Source: Amanita rubescens (lineage: Eukaryota > Basidiomycota > Agaricomycetes > Agaricales > Amanitaceae). From it: DNA of 64,000 bases. How positions within the stretch are numbered: position 1 is the stretch's first letter; the number at the start of each line of letters is the position of its first letter. The DNA is taken from positions 1-64,000 of the forward strand of contig WION01000175.1 in NCBI GenBank assembly GCA_015039365.1, written 5' to 3'. The translations under genes and the position numbers were made by a program. The notes under the pieces were generated by a model. It had not been told where the DNA came from and did no database searches. It saw only the letters and a program-made list of their open reading frames with translations. Below are positions 34,141-46,656 of this stretch, one piece after another.

Positions 34141-36373
34141 ATGCGGCTTTCACCCGCCTTTGTTGGTCTCTCCATAACCTCGTTGGCTTATGCCATAGGT
34201 CCTTCCGCCAATTTGCATATCGTCAACAAGGCCATTTCACCCGATGGCTTCAACAGAGTGTGAGTAACGTACCGTTTTGGAAGCAATTATTGTGTTGACA
34301 GCCCGACAAAGTGGTGTCCTGGCAGGCGCTACTCCAGCCTCTGCTTCTTTTCCGGGACCTCTCATTTCCGGAAAGAAAGTATGTGTTGTCGCGGCTTTTA
34401 ATTTCAATTTCTCACTACGGGATGCCAGGGAGACACATTTCGTATCAATGTCATAGATCAACTTACCGACAACAACTCCATGTTAACCACTACTAGCATT
34501 GTTAGTACGTTTACCAGATCGCGAACCAGACCTTTAACAGTAGAGTATAGCATTGGCATGGAATTTTTCAAGAAGGAACACCATGGGCTGATGGCCCTTC
34601 TATGGTCAACCAGTGTCCAATAGTTCCAGGCGAATCGTTCCTTTATCAGTTCACTGTTCCAGACCAAGCAGGTTCATTTTGGTACCACTCTCATCACGGT
34701 ATGTAGTCGCCCTCGGTTTCATTCCATAGCTGTGGTTAATGTTTAATCAGGGACTCAATATTGCGATGGCTTGCGCGGCCCTCTCGTAATTTATGACCCG
34801 CATGACCCATTGAAGCATTTGTGAGTAAAGGTTTCCTCACTGCCTATCACAGGTGCTCACTTCCGTTCTAGATATGACTTTGACAATGGTATGACTAGAC
34901 GCTTACATCGCCCCATTTATCTAATGATGCTCTGCGTACAGAGAACACTATAATTACGCTGGCTGACTGGTAAATTGACATTGCCACTCGCTGAATCTCG
35001 CCATAATGACAACGACAACAGGTACCATGTCCCATCAGGCCAGGAACCCATACCCCCTGAGCCAATTTCCACTCTTATCAATGGTCTTGGTCGCTATTCT
35101 GGAGGCCCAAGCTCGCCATTAGCCATAGTGAATGTCCGACCGAACAAGCGCTATCGAATGCGCCTTATTTCGATCTCTTGCGACCCTAACCACGTTTTTT
35201 CCATCGATGGCCACAATATGGTAAGCATCAAGCAAGCAAACGGGCGAATTTTTATTTATTATGACGCCTTCAACAGACTATAATCGAAGCCGATGGAGTG
35301 GAGACCGAACCCTTGTTGGTCGATTCGATTCAAATCTTTTCCTCCCAGCGTTATTCATTCATCTTGAAAACGAACCAACCAGTGAACAATTACTGGATCA
35401 GAGCAAATCCTGAACTCGGCACGACAGGATTCGCGAACGGAATCAACTCGGCGATCTTGCGGTACGCAGGTGCACCCGACGCAGAGCCGACGACGACCCA
35501 GCCCACGAGCGTCATCCCGTTGGTGGAGACTAATCTACACCCGCTTGTGAACACCGGCGCGCCCGGAAAGCCTTTCCCAGGCGGTGCAGACGTTAACATC
35601 AATTTAAACCTTTCAGTCAATCTCACGTCGACTAGATTCTTCGTCAACGGTGTCTCATTTGTTCCCCCCACCGTCCCCGTACTTTTACAAGTTCTCAGCG
35701 GTGCAAAGACGGCGCAAGAGTTGCTTCCTCCTGGCAGCGTCTATGTTCTTCCTCGCAATAAAGTTGTAGAAGTATCGATTCCTGGTGGCGTAATCGCTGG
35801 TCCTGTGAGATTCTTGGTTGAATTCGGAAATGAGAGAGGCGCTAATTTTCCACATAGCATCCTTTCCACTTGCACGGAGTTAGTCCCCATTTGAATTACC
35901 TACTTCCTATTGCTCACATCTACACAGCAAACGTTTGATGTTATTCGGAGCGCTGGTAATTCTACCTACAATTACGCGAACCCTGTGCAGCGTGATACCG
36001 TCTCCATTGGTTCTACTGGCGACAACGTTACATTCCGATTCAGCACGGAGAACCCCGGACCATGGTTTTTGCACTGGTACGACTTTTTTCATCTTTTCCC
36101 TGCCTAGTCCTTCTGATGCATTGGGTGCATAGCCACATCGATTGGCATTTGAATCTGTAAGTCATTATAAGCGACCCATCAGTTATGACCAGGCTTATGC
36201 TGATAAATAGTGGTCTTGCCATCGTGTTCGTTACGGACGTAGAAGCAACATCTGAGTTCCATCCCCCTCGTAAGTTACTTTCACACTCACGGCATTCATT
36301 CATCGTGACTGGCGCACTTTTAGAATCCTGGGATAACTTGTGCCCGCTATACGACAAGAGTGGCCTTCCGTGA
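34141..36373 (+). pseudogene. Laccase A, 14 exons, two-base deletion at exon 2
   Basis: Exons: 34141-34259, 34302-34378, 34429-34500, 34551-34698, 34751-34820, 34872-34888, 34942-34969, 35022-35220, 35277-35804, 35858-35878, 35928-36076, 36133-36156, 36211-36269, 36324-36373. Signal peptide, [26 protein letters not shown] and [12 protein letters not shown] copper-binding blocks are all present. The residue ten positions after the type 1 copper cysteine is Leu. Compared with laccases B and C, whose exon 2 is 79 bases, exon 2 here is 77 bases. The bases AGTT before CGACAAAG are replaced by CC, so the first two exons join out of frame. No alternative GT/AG pair that I can see repairs this. Everything downstream is intact, so the break is recent, or a sequence error. 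It shares its 3' flank with laccase C. Confidence 0.85.
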
Positions 36374-38217
36374 GGACGTGAACGATTAAGACAGGGATTT
36401 AATGGACAATGTGTGTGTAAATTATTGAATAATTTTTTACCTTTAAGGTTTCGTCATTTTTCGCGGGAATATATTCTATTTATGTGGAAAGAACCTCTGC
36501 GTGATGCGCCGCTCATTCAGCCTTGTCCTGTCATGCCGTACTTTACGAGACTAAGCGCGGCAACCGGGGAACGTTTATGGACTTATCGGCATTGTGTACG
36601 GACGCGCCCAAATTGCATGTGCGATTTAACATTTCAAGGCACCACCACCCAGGTTGTCGCTTGACGAGCTTAACCAACCGGGGTACACCGGAGTTTATTC
36701 GCTGCAGCATGTTACCGTTGTGGCTGTGAATTTGGACCTAACCATTTGCTGTGAGTAGATTCTCAGAGGCACTTGCCCAGTCATATATCTTTCAGAGTCC
36801 ATTGAACTTCGCATATGGATTAAATCGGTGAGCATAGAGCCAGCGCTACAGTAGTGCTGCCGACTTACGAAAACGCAGATTCTCAGCTTCTCGTGACGGC
36901 AAGCTCAGAGGCGTAGCCGTGGGTACCGGTGGGACGGCCTCATTTAGTCTGACCATTATTTCGTTCCGAAATTTCAGAATCGGTCGTGCAGAGGATTTAT
37001 GAACGGCTCGACGACCGACTTTTAACACTCGATTTTCTACGGCAGCGCGACGGGTCGACGCTATTTCATCGTCCATCGGGTGTATCTCGGTGACCATGGT
37101 ATTGGGGTGGAACTTTGGAAGTGCCTGTATCGTGGACCGAACTCAACAGGAAATTATGGCACAAGTGCCTGCGGACAGGGGTGGCTCAAAAGTACCGCGG
37201 GCGAAATTGCCTTGGCGGTCAATTTTTTTCTTGATCTGTGGTTCTCAGAATACCAAATCAATTCTTGGTACGCTCACACATGATATTTTCATCATCGACG
37301 AGCAGATGCTCTTCGCCTTTTTCAAGTTTTTGCTCTGGATCGGCAAGGGGCCAAAAATTTCCTCCATTGAATTTGGTGCAGTGCAACGGCATTCAAGGAT
37401 GTTCGGAACCAATTCTCTGGTGTGAAAAACCGAGGACATGGTAATATGCCGGCACAACAACTTTGAAGTTGAGGCCGAATGTTAGCACGACGGCTTATAT
37501 AAGCCGCGGACCTGACTTTGTTGACCCTATGTTTATCTTACTGCCCGTCTTTAGTATCAACTCGCGACTCGCGACGTATCTCTATACGATTACCCTTCAA
37601 GGAATCTGTGCGCCGGACATGCGGAATGTGATCTTATTTTCAGTGTTGTTTCGGAGAGATAGAGAACGAGCACTTAACTCAACACTTCTACTGCTTGCGG
37701 GCTCTCCCAGCTCTCGGTCCCACACTAGCGTAAAGTCTGACTAGGACTGCGCAAAGCTGTTGCAGGCACCTTCTTCCAACATCCGGACGCAATTGGACAT
37801 CTTCTTCCATTTTTGGCTGTATCTTGAGGACTCTGTCCAACGAGTTGTTCGGCAAGCAATAGATATATTGCGAAATTTCACCCTTGATATTATGGCAATA
37901 GGTGATAGTGCTGTTCTCTTTTAAATTCAATACTTAATCTTTGTTCGTAAGGTTCCCTCGGACGCTAATTTCTCCCGTGGCCTTCTAGGACCACCAGCTT
38001 TCGAGACAAAGGAAGATCAGCATTTTAATAATTTCCAGCGTCGCATGTCGACATAGAGAGGAGTGTTTCAATTGTGACTTGTGGTTTCATCCTTGCTCCG
38101 CAGTCATGCTTTATGTAAACAGGAGTGCAAGTTACACAGGCGGGCGGCGGCGCGATTGCGTATCATGGAAATTATTCCTTTGGTGGCCTTTCTTGGCCTT
38201 TCTACGGCAATGTTCGT
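36374..38217. other. Intergenic between laccases A and B
   Basis: The first 230 bases match the region after laccase C, for example TGTGTAAATTATTGAATA and GGAACGTTTATGGA against GGTATCGTTTATGGA. A 111-codon plus frame at 37090-37425 is present without recognisable family. Nothing else is seen. Confidence 0.5.
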
Positions 38218-38224
38218 TATAAAA
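38218..38224 (+). promoter_or_regulatory. TATA box of laccase B
   Basis: TATAAAA lies about 55 bases before the ATG. Confidence 0.6.
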
Positions 38225-38277
38225 TGCGCTCGAAATCGATCACAATCGACAATATCCTCCTTCTAAGGCCTCGCCTA

Positions 38278-40511
38278 ATGTTTTTCTCTTCTGCCTTCGT
38301 TGCCCTTTCCTTAAACTGGTTTGCGTACGCGTCTATTGGCCCTGTTGCTGATTTGCATATCGTCAACGAGTACATATCACCTGATGGATTCAACCGATCG
38401 TGAGTAGCTTCCAATTTGGAAAGTGACTGTGTTGATAGCGTTCGACAAAGTGCTGTCGTCGCAGGTGGTACAGCGGGTTCAGCTTCTATGCCAGGACCTC
38501 TTATTGTCGGTACAAAGGTACGCATTGTAGCCTCTTTTCGAGCATTGTATCTCACTGCGTCACTGCTAGGGAGGGCAACTTAGTCTCAACGTCATAGATG
38601 CATTGACCAACACCACAATGTTGACTACGACCAGCATCGTAAGCATTTTACCACATCATTAACCGATTGAACTTCAACAACAGATGTATAGCATTGGCAC
38701 GGCATCTTTCAAGATGGGACACAGTGGGACGATGGCCCTGTAGGAGTATCACAGTGTCCGATAATTCCGGGAGACTCGTTCCTTTATCAGTTCGGTATTC
38801 CAAATCAGGCCGGTTCATTTTGGTACCATTCTCATCACGGTACGCATACACACTGTCTCCTTTCCTAGGTTTGGGTACAACAATTCATCAGGGAATCAAT
38901 ATTGTGATGGGTTACGAGGCCCCCTCGTAATTTATGACCCGGATGATCCTCAGATGGACTTGTAAGTAATAACCTACAACTCTGTCGGAGACACTCACTT
39001 CCATTTTCAGGTATGATATTGACGATGGTAAGACTGAATTTATACGCAGCCCATTTTCTTTTCAATGATCTCCACCCCCAGAGAATACCGTCATTACTCT
39101 GGCTGATTGGTAAGTTGTAATCGCTACCAGGTGATACGTTGTCATGATAACGTTTAGGTATCATCTAGCGTCTCTCTCTGCCGGTAAACTGCCTACTGCT
39201 AATTCCACTCTGATCAATGGACTTGGTCGCTATTCTGGAGGTCCGAGTTCACCATTGGCCGTAATCAATGTCCAACCGAACAAGCGCTATCGAATGCGTC
39301 TCATTGCAATTTCATGTGAACCGAATTATGTTTTTTCAATTGATAGCCACAATATGGTAGGTTTTCTACGAGGAGCACGAGTCTCATTATCCCATACTCA
39401 CGGCTCCACACATAGACTGTAATCGAAGCTGATGGAGTTGCCACCAATCCCCTAACGGTCGATTCAATCCAAATATTTGCTGGCCAACGCTATTCATTCA
39501 TCTTAACGACGAACCAGCCGGTGAACAACTACTGGATCAGGGCGGACCCTAACGTTGGCACAACAGGGTTCACAAATGGGTTGAACTCTGCGATCCTGAG
39601 ATACGCAGGTGCTCTAATTGCGGATCCAACAACCAACCAGACTACGAGCGTCAACTCGTTGGTGGAGACTAGTCTATCTCCGCTTGTGAATCTAGATATA
39701 CCTGGAAATCCTGTCAAGGGCGGTGCAGACATCAACTTGAACCTTGATATGGTTTTCAACGCCACAACAACTACGTTCTTCATCAATGGCGCAACATTCG
39801 CAACTCCCTCCGTTCCCGTACTTTTACAGATTCTCAGCGGTGCAAAGACTGCCCAGGAGTTGCTCCCTGCTGGCAGCGTTTACGTACTTCCTCGTAATAA
39901 GTCCGTTGAAGTGTCAATTCCTGGTGGTGCACCTGGTAGTCCTGTGAGTTCAGAATCATAGTTCGGAAAAGGCATTCGCATTAAGCTTCCTTCTTATAGC
40001 ACCCCTTCCACTTGCATGGCGTAAGTCCCAAGTTTGAATCGATTCTCGTTGCTCATGTTTGGATAGCAAAACTTTAATGTCGTTCGGAGCGCTGGAAATT
40101 CTAGCTACAACTACGTCAACCCAGTCAGCCGCGACGTCGTCTCTACTGGTGTTTCTGGCGACAATGTTACATTCCGCTTCAATACAGACAACCCTGGGCC
40201 ATGGATTTTGCACTGGTACGATGTATCGTTCTTTCTCCTGCGTGCTATCTTTCTGATGCATCGGCTGCTTAGTCACATCGACTGGCATTTGAATCTGTAA
40301 GTTATCACAGGCGACTAGCCAGTCATTTCCCGGTTGACATCATGAAACAGAGGTCTTGCAATCGTATTTGCGGCGGACGTCAATACGACTGCTCAGGCAG
40401 ATCCCCCTGGTAAGTTTCTGTCACGTTCTTGAGGCAACCCATTTCGACTCATGAACTTAAGCTGCTTGGGATAATTTGTGCCCAGTCTACAACAGCAGCG
40501 GTCTCCAATGA
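38278..40511 (+). CDS. Laccase B (multicopper oxidase)
   Basis: Fourteen exons (38278-38399, 38439-38517, 38570-38638, 38692-38839, 38892-38961, 39011-39027, 39082-39109, 39158-39356, 39416-39943, 40000-40020, 40067-40215, 40273-40296, 40351-40409, 40462-40511) total 1563 bases and encode 520 residues, the usual length. A hydrophobic signal peptide of about 20 residues precedes [10 protein letters not shown]. Copper ligands are HWHG (91-94), HSH (136-138), HPFHLH (421-426) and HCHIDWH (476-482). The position ten residues after Cys477 is Leu, typical of class 2 laccases. These secreted enzymes oxidise phenols with O2 in lignin turnover, pigment or defence. The loop after YH ([10 protein letters not shown]) is shorter than in A and C, and [11 protein letters not shown] replaces the Asp/Gln-richer version. 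It is apparently functional. Confidence 0.95.
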
Positions 40512-42319
40512 AAAGGAAAGGAATAACGGACCAGTAGATTATCATTTTTCCGTACAACAAGGACAGGACAATATTACGGACTCTATTTTGATTACTTAAT
40601 GCAATATGGACCATATATTCTAGCACTAATTCTTATGATTTACGCCTGTCGTACTCAACTGATGTATGCACCATGTCCCATCCCAGTCCGAGATCTTCGT
40701 TGTCTTCGAGCTGTTTCCGACAGTCGATCAGTTTCGTTCAATCCATCATGTAAACATCTCGTTCTTTATGACATTTAATGCGACGGTCGGGCGTCATCTA
40801 TACAATTTGATATCGTCATGGGCACGATATGACCGCAGTTTGAGCCCATTACTTCTCTCATTTTGGAGTCGTGTACAAACCGGTAAGGATCCACATATTC
40901 AATTGCGAGTGAGAATTCCACAACTTCAATGAACAAAGCAATCCGATCTTCCAAACCATGGGACCCTTGCTTTATTCACTGTTTGTGAATATCTTGGAGA
41001 CCAACGTAAGGGTGGAAGTGGTTGTCCTGTAGACCAACCCCACACACGAACCTACGGCATAAATGAATGCAAAAAACCCGTAATATCCCCGCGCGTGGCG
41101 ACTGGCCCCACGAGGTCGAGCCGGAGTCGAAGGTAGAGATCCCTCCTTGTTTATAACCACTGAGATAACTGCCGGTACGCGTCACGTTGAAAGACACTGT
41201 CATCGTCAGCGATCAGTGTGAGTCGCTCACCGCTCTGGTATTCCGTTGAAAAAGATCTCGAGTAATTTTGTTCTCGGGAAATGCGATGTCATTCAACGAC
41301 TCGTTCTCGTGGGCCCGGTAAGATAAAGTTATAATGCGACGTGAGTTTGAGGTCGGGTCCACCACGTCACTGACGGTTTTGGTGTGTGCAGCTAGGGCGG
41401 CCTCAGAATGTTGATCCCTGTTTACCCACTGCATCCTCACATCAAACTCCCTTGTTCAATGAAACGCGTCACAACTTTGATAGATCTGTGTGCTGGAGAT
41501 GAACAACGTAACGCTTTCTTTCACTTATTAGTACACTTAGGGGTGCGCATGAGCGCTAGATGTCGCTTCCATGGCCCACAGATGCTGGTTCTCACTCCAC
41601 CCCCCTCGTACTGAATCTGCCTGCAAATATACTCCAGAACTTTTCATACCAATTATCACATGTGTTACAAAGTATATTTTTGATTTCGGTCTGATCCAGC
41701 GCTTCCCGCGCACATCAAGAATTCTGACATTTTAAGGAGCTCCGTCATTCCTCGAAGCAGCGGTCTGCGTCACACTATGAGCTGCTATCAGATTTATATA
41801 TTGGGCCATCAATTTGACAAAACTCACACCCGGAGCTCGATAATAGGAGGGGTGATCGCTGTGTCATGGTATACGCGTTCTACCACATACAATGTATGTC
41901 ATACTCACGATTGCGGCACTAAGGAATGGCAATGAAAACAACAAATTGCTCGCAGATGGGTGTTGTGTAAACAATGCGAGGACAGAAGGTAGTTCCTCTT
42001 TTTCTTATATTTGAATTGCGTGTCCATGCTTGACCGGTTGCTAGGCTTCTCGTCGATCACCTTACTTTCCGGCCAGACCATTCTCACCAAAATACCGCAC
42101 ACAATTATATATCGGCGAAAAGAGAAGCGTTTCGACTTGTGATGCATCTTCGCATCGAAGATAATCCACAGTTTCTAATCGTGCGGCCACCGTATGCCGT
42201 GCACGTGTATAAAGGCGGCCCTGGTTACACTGGGAGGTGGCGGCACGACACTGCGCTAAAGAATCACGGAAATGTGGATTTCCTGTGGCGTTCTTGACCT
42301 TCCTATCAGGGGTGCTGGT
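40512..42319. other. Intergenic between laccases B and C
   Basis: About 1.8 kb with short frames only. The last 250 bases resemble the region before laccase B (GGCGGC...CGCGATTGCG-like stretch followed by TTATAA), so the upstream region was copied with the gene. Confidence 0.5.
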
Positions 42320-42326
42320 TATAACC
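42320..42326 (+). promoter_or_regulatory. TATA-like element of laccase C
   Basis: TATAACC lies about 60 bases before the ATG, at the position of TATAAAA in laccase B. Confidence 0.45.
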
Positions 42327-42385
42327 GTATTCGCAACGAATCCCAATCGATAGCCTGAGCCCTGGTCTTCCTGAGGCCTCGTCAA

Positions 42386-44636
42386 ATGCCGCTTTCATCT
42401 GCCTTCGTTGCCCTTTTCTTAATCGGGTTAACCTACGCCTCTATAGGTCCTGCTTCTGATCTGTATGTCGTCAACAAGGCCATTTCACCCGATGGCTTCA
42501 GCAGAGTGTGAGTAACATACCATTCTGGAAGCGGTTATTGTGTTGACAGAGTTCGACAAAGTGGTGTCCTGGCAGGCGCTACACCAGCCTCTGCTTCTTT
42601 TCCTGGACCTCTCATTTCCGGAAACAAAGTAGGTGTTGTCACGGCCTTTTAGTTTCAATTTCTCACTACGGGATGCCAGGGAGACACGTTCCGTGTCAAT
42701 GTCATAGATCAACTGACCGACAACAATTCCATGTTGACCACTACTAGCATTGTTAGTACACTCCTTTACCAGATCATGAACCTGACTTTTAACAGTGGAG
42801 TAGCATTGGCATGGAATCTTTCAAGAAGGAACACAATGGGCTGATGGCCCTGCTTTTGTTACCCAGTGTCCAATAGTTCCAGGCGACTCGTTCCTTTATC
42901 AGTTCACTGTTTCAGACCAAGCAGGTTCATTTTGGTACCATTCTCATCACGGTATGTAGTCGCCCTTCGTTTCATTCCGTACGTAGATGTGATTAATGGC
43001 TAATCAGGGACTCAATATTGCGATGGCTTGCGAGGCCCCCTCGTAATTTATGACCCGAATGACCCATTGAAGTATTTGTGAGTAAATGTTTCCTGACTAT
43101 CTATCGCAGGTGCTCACTTTCGTTCTAGATATGACTTTGACAATGGTATGACTAGATCGTGCATCGCCCTATTTATCTAATGCCGCCCCGCGTACAGAGA
43201 ACACCATCATTACTCTGGCTGACTGGTAAATTGACATTTCCACTCGCTGAATCTCGCCATAATGACAACGGCGACAGGTACCATGTCCCATCTGGCCAGG
43301 AACCTATACCCCCTGACCCAACTTCCACTCTTATCAATGGTCTTGGTCGCTATTCTGGAGGCCCGAGTTCGCCTTTGGCGATAGTGAATGTCGAACCGAA
43401 TAAGCGCTACCGAATGCGTCTTATTTCGATCTCTTGCGACCCTAACTTTGTTTTCTCCATCGATGGCCACGACATGGTAAGTATTAAGTAAAAAAGAGGG
43501 CGAATATTTTGCTTATGACGTCTTCAACAGATTGTAATCGAAGCCGATGGAGTGGAGACCGAATCCTTGTTGGTCGATTCGATTCAAATCTTTGCCTCCC
43601 AGCGTTATTCATTCATCTTGACAACAAATCAACCTGTGAACAATTACTGGATCAGAGCAAATCCTGAGATCGGCACGACAGGATTCGCGAACGGAATCAA
43701 CTCGGCGATCTTGCGGTACGCAGGTGCTCCCGACGCAGAGCCAACGACGACCCAGACTACGAGCGTCATCCCGTTGGTGAATACTAATCTACACCCGCTT
43801 GTCAATTCCGGCGCACCCGGAAAGCCCTTCCCGGGCGGTGCAGACATCAACATCAATTTTGTCTTTGCATTCAATTTCACGGATGGTAGATTCTTCATCA
43901 ACGGCGTTTCATTCGTTCCCCCCACGGTTCCTGTACTTTTACAGGTTCTCAGCGGTGCAAAGACGGCGCAAGAGTTGCTTCCTCCTGGCAGCGTCTATGT
44001 TCTTCCTCGCAATAAAATTGTAGAAGTATCGCTTCCTGTCAGCGGACTTGGGGCAACCGGAGCTCCTGTGAGTTCCAAGTTGAATTCGGAAATGAGATTG
44101 GTGCTAAGTTACCATGTAGCATCCTTTCCACTTGCACGGAGTAAGTCTCCATTTGAATTAGCTACTTCCCATTGTTCACATCTGGATAGCAAAACTTTGA
44201 TGTCGTTCGGAGTGCTGGTAATTCTACCTACAATTACGCGAACCCCGTGAAGCGTGACACTGTCTCCACCGGTCTTGCTGGCGACAACGTTACGTTCCGG
44301 TTCAGCACGGAGCACCCCGGACCATGGATTTTACACTGGTACGACGGTTTTTCTGTTCTTTGTCTTGTTTATCTTCCTGATGCATCGGCTGAATAGTCAC
44401 ATCGATTGGCATTTGAACCTGTAAGTTATTACAAGCAACCCTCCGGTTATGACCCGGCTTATGTGATTAAATAGTGGTCTTGCCATCGTATTTGTTACGG
44501 ACGTAGAAGCGACGTCTGAGTTACAACCTCCTGGTAAGTTTTTTCACACTCGCGACATTCATTCATCTTGACTGGCGCACTTTTAGAATCCTGGGACAAC
44601 TTGTGCCCGCTGTACAACAAAAGTGGCCTCCCGTGA
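42386..44636 (+). CDS. Laccase C (multicopper oxidase)
   Basis: Fourteen exons (42386-42507, 42550-42628, 42680-42751, 42804-42951, 43008-43077, 43129-43145, 43198-43225, 43278-43476, 43531-44067, 44120-44140, 44190-44338, 44397-44420, 44475-44533, 44587-44636) total 1575 bases and encode 524 residues. The signal peptide, [29 protein letters not shown] (425-431) and [13 protein letters not shown] blocks are complete, with Leu at the axial position. Exon 9 is nine bases longer than in B because of an insertion near its end (SGLGATGAP). Sequence is closest to laccase A, including the intron bodies and 3' flank, so A and C are the youngest pair of this tandem array. It is expected to be secreted and glycosylated. 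Confidence 0.95.
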
Positions 44637-44839
44637 GGACGTGAACGACGAGGGCAGGAATAGAATGGACAATGCGTGTGTAAATTATTGAATAGTTTTT
44701 CACCTATGTGGCGTCATTTTCTGCGGGAGTATATTCTATCTATGTGCAAAGAATCTCTGCATGACCCGCCGCTACTCAATTCTGTTTTGACCCGTCATAC
44801 CGTTCTCTAGGAGCGACAACCGGGGTATCGTTTATGGAC
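44637..44839. other. Duplicated 3' flank of laccase C
   Basis: This matches 36374-36590 after laccase A, including the GTGTGTAAATTATTGAATA stretch and the ATGTG-AAAGAA-CTCTGC-TGA blocks. It marks the right limit of the A/C duplication. Confidence 0.7.
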
Positions 44840-45110
44840 CTTGGCTTACCTGTAAGTAAAACCCCATCTGTGTATCTGAGGTGCTCACTTCCGTCGTCAC
44901 TATGATGTTAATAACGTCGCAAGTACAGAGAGCATCATTGCTCTGGCCGACATATAAGATGTCATTGCTGCTCATTGAACCTTGCCATACAGTTACACTC
45001 TGCCGGTCCAATCCCCACCCCCAACTCCAGTCTTGGCTGTCATACTAATGTTCGAACTGAGCGCTATCCAATTCGTCTCATTCCTCTGAGTGACTACATC
45101 AGCAAGAAAC
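44840..45110 (+). pseudogene. Laccase relic (region of exons 5-8)
   Basis: Remnants follow laccase order. CTTACCTGTAAGTAA resembles the end of exon 5 with its donor. TATGATGTTAATAACGT resembles exon 6. AGAGAGCATCATTGCTCTGG resembles exon 7. A stretch around CGAACTGAGCGCTATCCAAT resembles the CCGAACAAGCGCTATCGAAT of exon 8. Intervening sequence is deleted. This is the debris of a fourth laccase. Confidence 0.7.
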
Positions 45111-45711
45111 ACAAAATCTCTAGATCTCAGCATTTGCGCGGGGGTGTGTTCTACAACCGATGCGTTGGCCATAACATCGCGTACGTGCGCACTGGTCGCT
45201 TCTAATCGACTAGCTCAAAGCTGATTAAAACGAGCCGCAGAAAAGAAAATGCAAACTCATCACGATTGACCATCTTGACCTGTGTATCAAACAAACACCC
45301 CAAAGCAATGCTTTTACGAGGTTATACAGGGTTACACGACTTCAAGCTTCATAGGTAATGATCGAGAGATCCGAGATGGCCGACAATCAGTTCGGAGAAA
45401 AACATATTATGTACTTGATGGTTGGCTACAGTCATCTCCGGGCCGATTATGACCAGACAGCAATACCACAGCAATCCGCCCTTTGTGCCACTGCCTATTC
45501 AACTGAATTCTGGAAGAAACAGGCCATCTTTTTCTTCCGAGGTTGCGGAATTGTTCCAGAGCGATCATGCATGATGCAATATAGTTTCGGGCCTCGCGGG
45601 AGTATGTATCAGGCGCATCAGGTAAGTGATTTATTAGTGCACCAGAGTAGATCAGAGTTGGGACACGGCTGACGACCGCCGACGACCGGTGTTCTCCGCA
45701 CTGGTCAATCC
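45111..45711. other. Left arm of the secreted-protein tandem unit
   Basis: 45358-45720 recurs, diverged, at about 46843-47160 (phrases GACAATCAGTTCGGAGAAAAACAT and TCATCTCCGGGCC). It is therefore the duplicated upstream region of the small secreted genes. Confidence 0.65.
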
Positions 45712-45718
45712 TATAAAT
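45712..45718 (+). promoter_or_regulatory. TATA box of secreted copy 1
   Basis: TATAAAT lies about 75 bases before the ATG, in the context CCTATAAATG-GGCGACCTCCTGA shared with copy 2. Confidence 0.55.
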
Positions 45719-45790
45719 GAGGCGACCTCCTGATCCGCATCTCTTTAGGCTGGACCTCACTCTTCGCACTCTTCCACATCGCTCTACAAC

Positions 45791-46656
45791 ATGCGCCTTT
45801 TACTTCCTTTCACCTTATTCATACTGTCATTCACGATAAACGCGTTCCCAGTGCGCTTGAACAGCCGCAGCAGTGACGGACTAAGCATATCAATATCGGT
45901 ATGCGCTTACTACGTTAGTAAAGGATTCTATTCTAATTTTTCTTGTAGAAACGGGGCTCAGCTATGTCCGTCAGGTCCCCATCATGATCAGGCTGTATGA
46001 ACCGTCTCTCCACTCGCTTCTCTCATTTTCACCAGTTTTTAGCAAAGCTGTGCAGAGGGTCCTGTCCAAAAGGCATGGAGAAGGGCCTTCCGTGACCCTG
46101 ATGCAGATCTTCCGCAAAATGTGTTTGAATCGACGAACTTTATACATGACGACGCCCCTTACATGGCATTGATCATGGTCATAAAAGGTAAACTTACGAA
46201 AGGTCACGAGGACGCCATCGAGGCTTTCCAGCACCTTAAAATGCTCCTTGGATTGGGGCATGACCCAGTGACCTGACCAACAGTTCATCGTCATCAAAAG
46301 GGGTGGCAACTTTGTTCATTACTTAGACCCCCCAAAAAACCCATCGGAAACGCTTAAGGGTGAACTTGAAGGACTTGTCAAGAAGGCGAAACACCTCTTC
46401 ACTGATATTAAGAAAGTCACAATGTAAGTGTGATCGCACCGAGTATGATATGCGCCGACATTTTTACAGACTGGAAACGGATCCCAAGTTCTATACGTTC
46501 TATGACATTGAAGGGAAGAATTCCGGGGCTTTTCCCATGTTTGGGGCAATTGGGAAATATTTTGGTGGTCCTCCCCCGTCCCTTCCTAAGGTTGAGGAGT
46601 TCTGTCGTTGCGATGAGCACGTGCACACAATCGTCGCAATTCCACACAAGTTTTAA
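45791..46656 (+). pseudogene. Small secreted protein copy 1, two one-base insertions
   Basis: The exons parallel copy 2: 45791-45898, 45949-45994, 46043-46423, 46470-46656. The signal peptide (MRLLLPFTLFILSFTINAFP) and all splice sites are kept. Exon 2 is 46 bases instead of 45 because of an extra C in ATGTCCGTCAGG near 45968, which opens an early stop. Exon 3 is 381 instead of 380 because of an extra base near 46273 at GTGACCTGACCAACAG. Apart from these, the reading frame of the last two exons is well preserved (EGPVQKAWRRAFRDPDA; KYFGGPPPSLPKVEEFCRC), so loss of function is recent, or the two bases are errors. Confidence 0.75.

Noticed and set aside
37090..37425. 111-codon plus frame as a transporter fragment
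   Set aside because: Only vague composition similarity; no motif or exon structure supports it.
41905..42385. Minus-strand frames before laccase C
   Set aside because: They lie in the promoter region duplicated with laccase B and have no conserved counterpart there.
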